From the NCBI GenBank assembly GCA_963521185.1, contig CAUQTV010000002.1, forward strand, positions 186,001 to 250,000: 64,000 nt of DNA, in the 5' to 3' direction. Below, piece by piece: positions 60,018-64,000 of this stretch. The number at the start of each line of letters is the position of its first letter. The first letter of the stretch is position 1. This stretch comes from Enterobacter_D sp963521185. GTDB lineage: Bacteria > Pseudomonadota > Gammaproteobacteria > Enterobacterales > Enterobacteriaceae. The notes under the pieces are model-generated. The model saw nothing but the letters and a program-made list of their open reading frames with translations, did not search any database and was not told where the DNA came from. The translations under genes and the position numbers were made by a program.

Positions 60018-60181
60018 GCAGGCATCCTTATGTTGAACAGGTTTGGGATAACATAAGGAATCTCAGACTAATGATCTTTTGCCGAAATCACAACACCTTA
60101 AATTCGGTGGGCGGCAATTACAGCTTTCGCTGCAAGGTTGTATTACCCTAAGCGCAACGCGTCGTCCACAGGGCAAAAAAG

Positions 60182-60685
60182 ATGAAAACGAAGATTCTGG
60201 TGAGCGCCTGTCTGATGGGGTTTAAGGTGCGCTATAACGGCAGCGAAAAAAGCGCCCTGCACGACACGCTCACGCGCTGGCAGCAGGAAGCACGACTGGT
60301 GATCCAGTGTCCGGAACTCGCCGCCGGACTGCCGGTGCCGCGCTTACCGGCAGAGATTGTCGGCGGCAACGGTCAACACGTGATGCAAAACAGCGCCCGC
60401 ATACTGGAAAGTGACGGCAACGATGTGACCGCCCATTACCAGCTGGCGGCCTGGCTGGCGCTACAGGCGGCGCAAAAAGAGGGATGCGCTGCCGCGTTGC
60501 TGACGGACGGCAGCCCCACCTGCGGGAGTCAACGCATTTACGACGGCAGCTTTCGCGGTCAACAGCGCGCAGGCATGGGGGTTGCGGCCGCGCTGCTCGA
60601 AGAGCACGGCATCAAGGTCTTTTCCGACAGGCAAATCCCCGCGCTGATCGCCTGGGTGACGGCGCGGGAAAAGAACACTCAATAG
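60182..60685 (+). CDS. DUF523 family protein
   Basis: A 167-residue DUF523 protein. Conserved cysteines are in ILVSACLMGFKVRYNG at the start and LLTDGSPTCGSQRIYDGSF in the middle. CPELAAGLPVPRLPAEI is another hallmark. No known reaction has been proved; the paired cysteines suggest a metal or thiol role. The start MKTKILVSAC lies at 60182. Its 3' end overlaps the convergent small gene by 7 bases. Confidence 0.82.
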   Translation: MKTKILVSACLMGFKVRYNGSEKSALHDTLTRWQQEARLVIQCPELAAGLPVPRLPAEIVGGNGQHVMQNSARILESDGNDVTAHYQLAAWLALQAAQKEGCAAALLTDGSPTCGSQRIYDGSFRGQQRAGMGVAAALLEEHGIKVFSDRQIPALIAWVTAREKNTQ

Positions 60686-60984
60686 ACGAGACGGGCGTCG
60701 GCTTCCTGCGGCAGGCTGTCCGGCTGTAGCGGCATTAAATGTTCGGCGCGTATAAAGGCGAACCCTGGCTGACCGTCAAAGGCATACACATCGCCGGTAA
60801 CCAGCCACAGTGCACGCGGTGCGCGGAGCGGCATCAGCGTGATCACGCCAGTCACCGGATTCAAAAAGCGCTCGCCGGGCTGGCACAGGCCAAATAACTC
60901 AACCGATTTACCCATGTTACGGCGACCGGCGGGGGTTTGGGCGCCAATGACCAGTGCCTGGCTGCCCGGTTTTAACGAAAACAT
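60679..60984 (-). CDS. Unrecognised 101-residue protein
   Basis: A 101-residue frame that I do not recognise. It starts MFSLKPGSQALVIGAQTP and has a regular strand-rich pattern (VELFGLCQPGERFL, GVITLMPLRAPRALWLVTGDV) without signal peptide or membrane helix, suggesting a small beta-barrel cytoplasmic domain. Codon use looks like that of neighbouring genes, which argues it is real. It overlaps the convergent DUF523 gene by 7 bases. No function is proposed. Confidence 0.6.
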   Translation of the reverse strand: MFSLKPGSQALVIGAQTPAGRRNMGKSVELFGLCQPGERFLNPVTGVITLMPLRAPRALWLVTGDVYAFDGQPGFAFIRAEHLMPLQPDSLPQEADARLVY

Positions 60985-61055
60985 AGTGCTCGTCTGACCT
61001 TGCTTAAGATTAAGATAATTCCTAAGCGAAGTTTACCCTGGCCACTGCGTCATTG

Positions 61056-61298
61056 TCACGCACCGGGTGCCGGATGATCGCGACGAAAAAGCGCCCACTC
61101 ATCGAGCGTTTCGCCACCCGGCAAACGGCATTTTGTACTGATACCCTGCGGCGTTTGCACAGGCACGCGTTCACCGCGCTTTTGCAGGCAGTAGACGGCC
61201 GCCGGGTTAGCGCGGCCAATTTCCGGAAAGGCGGGCGCTTCTGGCGGGCTGGAACAGGCCACCAGCGGCAGGCTCAGTGCGAGCAGGAACAGGCGCAT
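61056..61298 (-). CDS. yoaF: DUF333 lipoprotein YoaF
   Basis: An 80-residue lipoprotein: signal peptide MRLFLLALSLPLVAC with the lipidated cysteine at position 15, then a Pro-rich spacer (SSPPEAPAFPEIG) and the DUF333 motif NPAAVYCLQKRGERVPVQTPQG...CRLPGGETLDEWALFRRDHP. This matches E. coli YoaF. The two cysteines of DUF333 could form a disulfide in the periplasm. Function is unknown. Confidence 0.92.
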   Translation of the reverse strand: MRLFLLALSLPLVACSSPPEAPAFPEIGRANPAAVYCLQKRGERVPVQTPQGISTKCRLPGGETLDEWALFRRDHPAPGA

Positions 61299-61634
61299 GA
61301 TTCTCTCCCTTTTTGAATGTCATCAAGCGCTTAATCCTAACCGCTGAGGAAAAATATCTCCACGTTTTCTCCATTTTTACTGCACTTTTCAGGGCTATAG
61401 TCCCCCTGTTCTCTTCATGACCAGAGGACATCATTCCGTAATCAATGCAGTACTTGCCCCGCCTCATCAACGGGGCTTTTTTTATGTCTGCGATCAATCC
61501 GCCCGCCGTTTTTACCCGTTGAATGCAACACGATATATGAAATTTTTATCATTCATGTTTTACTACAGGGGCGTTTAAAATTTCAGCATATGTGCCGGAC
61601 GCTCACGTGACCTGCACCGGAGTTCGTTTTAGTA
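61299..61634. other. Intergenic region between yoaF and dgcP
   Basis: 336 bases without a protein gene. Apart from the candidate short transcript unit at 61396-61483 (listed separately), the sequence is A/T-rich and must contain the yoaF and dgcP promoters. Confidence 0.4.
61396..61483 (+). ncRNA. Candidate short RNA with its own promoter and terminator
   Basis: A TATAGT -10 element (61396-61401) is followed about 55 bases later by a perfect GCCCCG/CGGGGC hairpin (61456-61461 with 61471-61476) and seven T residues. The roughly 75-base product would contain no start codon with a ribosome-binding site. The -35 region is poor (TTTTAC at 15 bases). It could instead be a leader attenuator of dgcP or an old gene end. 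Confidence 0.4.
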
Positions 61635-62663
61635 ATGTCAGATATTATTCTTGCTCGCGTCTCAGAAACACTGTCTACAGATCAAACCGTTGAAAGCCTG
61701 GTGCGTCAGCTGCTGGAAATGCTGGAGCTGGTGACCGAAATGGAATCGACGTACCTGACCAAAATCGATGTCGATGCCCGCCTGCAACACATCCTTTACG
61801 CCCGCAACAGTAAACAGATGAACATCCCGGAAGGTCTCTCCGTGCCATGGGGTGAAACGCTGTGCAAACGCGCGATGGACGACAGCTGCTTCTTTAGCAA
61901 CGATGTCGATAACCACTGGAGCGACTGCGACGCGGCGAAAGCGCTGGGCATCAAAACCTATTTGAGTACACCTATTCACCTGGCTGATGGTTCCTTATAC
62001 GGCACCCTGTGTGCCGCCAGCAGCGATAGCCATACGCTCAGTTTGCGCGCAAATCAGGTGCTCCAACTGTTTGGCGGACTGATTGCGCAGGCGATTCAAA
62101 AAGAGTCGCTGGTGACGCAGTTACGTGAAGCCAACGCGGCGTTGATCGCCCACTCCTACACCGATGCGCTCACCGGTTTGCCCAATCGCCGGGCCATTTT
62201 CGACAACCTCACAACGCTGTTCTCGCTGGCACGCCATCTGGATCTGTCCGTCATTATTGCGTTTATCGATCTCGATAATTTCAAGATGATTAACGATAAC
62301 TACGGCCATGAAGCGGGCGACGCCTTTCTCATCCAGGTGGGGCAGCGCATTGTGCGGGAGTGCGACGGTAACGATATCGCGGGCAGACTGGGCGGTGATG
62401 AATTTATGGTGGCCTGTCCGGGTAGCCCGCGCGGTCAAGAAGAGAACAACCGCCTGGCCGCGCTTAAAGCGCGCATTAACGCCAGTATCCAGGGCGACTA
62501 TGCCCTGGGCGAAACGCGTCTTTATTATCCCGGTGCAAGTATCGGCGTGATTGAGGTCGATCCGGCTGGCACCGATCCTGACGGCGCGCTGCGCCTGGCC
62601 GATGTCGCGATGTATCAGGATAAAAAAAGTAAACAAAAAACGCCGTTTATCCCGCTGGATTAA
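61635..62663 (+). CDS. dgcP: GAF-GGDEF diguanylate cyclase DgcP (YeaP)
   Basis: A 342-residue soluble diguanylate cyclase, colinear with E. coli YeaP (341). An N-terminal GAF domain (about residues 20-160) holds STPIHLADGSLYGTLCAASS. It is followed by the linker QLREANAALIAHSYTDALTGLPNRRAIF and a GGDEF domain (about 170-335) with FIDLDNFKMINDNYGHEAGD and the active-site motif GRLGGDEFMV, so the site is intact. It makes cyclic di-GMP from two GTP; E. coli DgcP localises to the cell pole and membrane. It has no membrane helix. Confidence 0.94.
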   Translation: MSDIILARVSETLSTDQTVESLVRQLLEMLELVTEMESTYLTKIDVDARLQHILYARNSKQMNIPEGLSVPWGETLCKRAMDDSCFFSNDVDNHWSDCDAAKALGIKTYLSTPIHLADGSLYGTLCAASSDSHTLSLRANQVLQLFGGLIAQAIQKESLVTQLREANAALIAHSYTDALTGLPNRRAIFDNLTTLFSLARHLDLSVIIAFIDLDNFKMINDNYGHEAGDAFLIQVGQRIVRECDGNDIAGRLGGDEFMVACPGSPRGQEENNRLAALKARINASIQGDYALGETRLYYPGASIGVIEVDPAGTDPDGALRLADVAMYQDKKSKQKTPFIPLD

Positions 62664-62743
62664 TCTGCTGGGGTTGTGGCATGGTATGTGCCGCCGTTGA
62701 TATTATTCATTTTTGGGCTGCGATGCCCGCTCTGGAGTCAGAC

Positions 62744-62818
62744 GTGAGAAAAACAACCATTATTATGCTTATTATCGCCATTGTGGCTGTGGCAGGCACA
62801 CAACTGGGCTGGTGGTAA
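62744..62818 (+). CDS. yoaJ: Small membrane protein YoaJ
   Basis: A 24-codon frame, found by reading the sequence. GTG at 62744 starts (fM)RKTTIIMLIIAIVAVAG, ending TQLGWW. E. coli YoaJ is also 24 residues, starts MKKTTIIM and ends ELGWW. A GGAG ribosome-binding site lies 6 bases upstream. One short membrane helix is predicted. It follows dgcP as in E. coli, where a similarly small gene, yoaK, precedes it; no yoaK-like frame was found here. Function is unknown. Confidence 0.87.
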   Translation: MRKTTIIMLIIAIVAVAGTQLGWW

Positions 62819-63065
62819 TAGCGCACGCAATTTCCCTTAAGTCACCTGCTCACCTGCACTGATATTCGTGCGGGTGAGTGACTGTATTGATGAAGTCTGA
62901 TTTACCCCTACAAATCCTGTCTGATTATCTGTCATACGCATTCCATCGGCTATGCTTAAAGACGCAACAAGGCGTGGCTGCGCTGTTAATTTAATGTTAC
63001 AAATAAACCAATATTAGTCATTCTGTATCGAGAGACTCAGACAGCGATCTGAGCAGGAGCTCGTT

Positions 63066-64000
63066 ATGTTCACCGGACTTAATAAAAACGAAACTAAAAG
63101 GCTGGCGGCACTCGCGTTGCTTCGAAAGCAGGATAATGCGCGCGATAAGGCGCTGGGCGAGTTCGCCTGTCTGGCGAGTGAGGTTATGGGCGTCCGGGGG
63201 TGCTTTGTCACCATTTTCGATGACCAGTTTCAATATATTAAATATGTTAAAAACATCCCGCTCGCCTGCGATAAAATACCGATTAGCGAGTCGATGTGTC
63301 AGCACTCTGTGGAGAGCTGCAATCCCATCATCTGTTCTGATACCCGGCAGGACCCACGATTTTCAACCCATGAACTGTCGCGGGATGGCACCGTTCTCTT
63401 CTATGCCGCCGCACCGTTACAGACCAAAGAAGGCTTTGTGCTGGGCACCCTGTGCGTCAGCCATCCGGCTCCGCTGGCCCCGACGCAGCAGCAGATTGAG
63501 AGCTTCTTACGCATCGCCTCACTTGCCAGCACCTATCTTGAAGCCTGGTATTCGCTGGGCCGCATTGATGCGCTCACCGGTTTGCCCAATCGACAGTATC
63601 TGCTCAAAGAGATGGAACGCCTGGCGCACGATAAAGAACACCGCGCCTGTGCGCTTATTCTCTTTGACTGCATCGATATGCCGAAAGCCTATGAGCTGTC
63701 GCGCTATCTGGGGCTGACGGCGGTGGAAAAAATGCTGCGGGGTTTTGGCCCGCTCTTACGGCTGCGTTTAAAACTGCCCGCGCAAACGCATTTATACGCC
63801 TTTGCGCCGGGCCGCTATGCGGTACTGGTCGACAATGAGTATGCGAAGATATTAACCCGCCGCGCGGAAACATTACCGGATATTGAAGCGCAAATTCGTG
63901 GCGACATTGATATTCAACTGAAAATATTCACCGGCTACGTTAAATTTACTCCGCGTGATGATGATCCCCAGGAAATATTGCGCCAGGGGATTAGTGCGCT
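63066..64000 (+). CDS. GAF plus degenerate GGDEF signalling protein, 3' end missing
   Basis: The frame from ATG 63066 (AGGAG six bases upstream) stays open to the right edge, about 311 codons. Residues about 10-155 form a GAF domain (GVRGCFVTIFDDQFQYIKYVKN, then YAAAPLQTKEGFVLGTLCVS). A linker with DALTGLPNRQYLLKEMERLA begins a GGDEF fold, but the active-site motif is replaced by APGRYAVLV near residue 248. The domain therefore cannot be a cyclase and is probably regulatory. In this family an EAL phosphodiesterase domain usually follows, which would lie past the window. Not a K-12 neighbour of dgcP that I recognise. Confidence 0.8.
   Translation, partial: MFTGLNKNETKRLAALALLRKQDNARDKALGEFACLASEVMGVRGCFVTIFDDQFQYIKYVKNIPLACDKIPISESMCQHSVESCNPIICSDTRQDPRFSTHELSRDGTVLFYAAAPLQTKEGFVLGTLCVSHPAPLAPTQQQIESFLRIASLASTYLEAWYSLGRIDALTGLPNRQYLLKEMERLAHDKEHRACALILFDCIDMPKAYELSRYLGLTAVEKMLRGFGPLLRLRLKLPAQTHLYAFAPGRYAVLVDNEYAKILTRRAETLPDIEAQIRGDIDIQLKIFTGYVKFTPRDDDPQEILRQGISA

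Noticed and set aside
62681..62743. An upstream ATG extension of yoaJ giving 45 residues, or a yoaK remnant
   Set aside because: The added residues do not resemble YoaK or YoaJ, and the GGAG box fits the GTG at 62744.

Overview
The window reads as an Enterobacteriaceae chromosome of the Enterobacter / Lelliottia / Leclercia type. The backbone follows the Escherichia coli K-12 order ydjM-tcyP-cedA-katE-chbGFRACB-osmE-nadE-cho-ves-spy-astEBDAC-xthA-ynjH-gdhA-topB-selD-ydjA-sppA-ansA-pncA, then yeaC-msrB-gapA-yeaD-yeaE-mipA-yeaG-yeaH, yoaI, yeaL, nimT, yoaF, dgcP, yoaJ. Most backbone proteins match the remembered E. coli proteins almost residue for residue. No tRNA, rRNA, CRISPR array, insertion sequence or integrase was found.

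Region by region: 1-4880 holds membrane, cystine-transport, cell-division and catalase genes. 4889-10112 is the complete chitobiose PTS operon, with a conserved ChiX sRNA pairing site in the chbB-chbC gap and two NagC-like boxes upstream. 10404-14168 carries osmE, nadE, the SOS nuclease cho behind a clear LexA box, ves and spy. 14528-20558 is the arginine succinyltransferase operon astCADBE, read leftward from a sigma-54 promoter. 21004-31144 carries DNA repair and topology genes, glutamate dehydrogenase, selenium metabolism, signal-peptide peptidase, asparaginase and nicotinamidase.

The standout is 31180-40859, between pncA and yeaC, where E. coli K-12 has ydjE-ydjL. It is AT-rich at its left end. 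It encodes three paralogous single-pass inner-membrane proteins with divergent periplasmic domains, an 1155-residue RTX protein, a HlyB-type ABC exporter broken by a one-base frameshift, and a HlyD-type adaptor. The RTX protein starts with a putative His/Cys hydrolase domain, followed by a FrpC-like calcium module and 558-bp tandem repeats. The third small gene overlaps the RTX start by 4 bp. I propose, as inference, a type I-secreted antibacterial RTX hydrolase with membrane-anchored immunity proteins, possibly decaying because of the exporter frameshift.

40904-50514 returns to the backbone. yeaG lies behind a well-formed sigma-54 promoter, and an extra class I methyltransferase sits after yeaH. 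50826-54215 is a sugar-oligomer cassette (GPH symporter plus GH31 glycosidase). 54745-57847 is a four-gene polar amino-acid ABC importer lying where E. coli has nimR, beside nimT. 59310-60984 holds a CTP-synthase-like amidotransferase homologue, a DUF523 protein and an orphan. The window ends with two GAF-containing signalling proteins: DgcP, and a partial protein with a degenerate GGDEF domain. Two tiny membrane-protein genes, yoaI and yoaJ, were found by hand.
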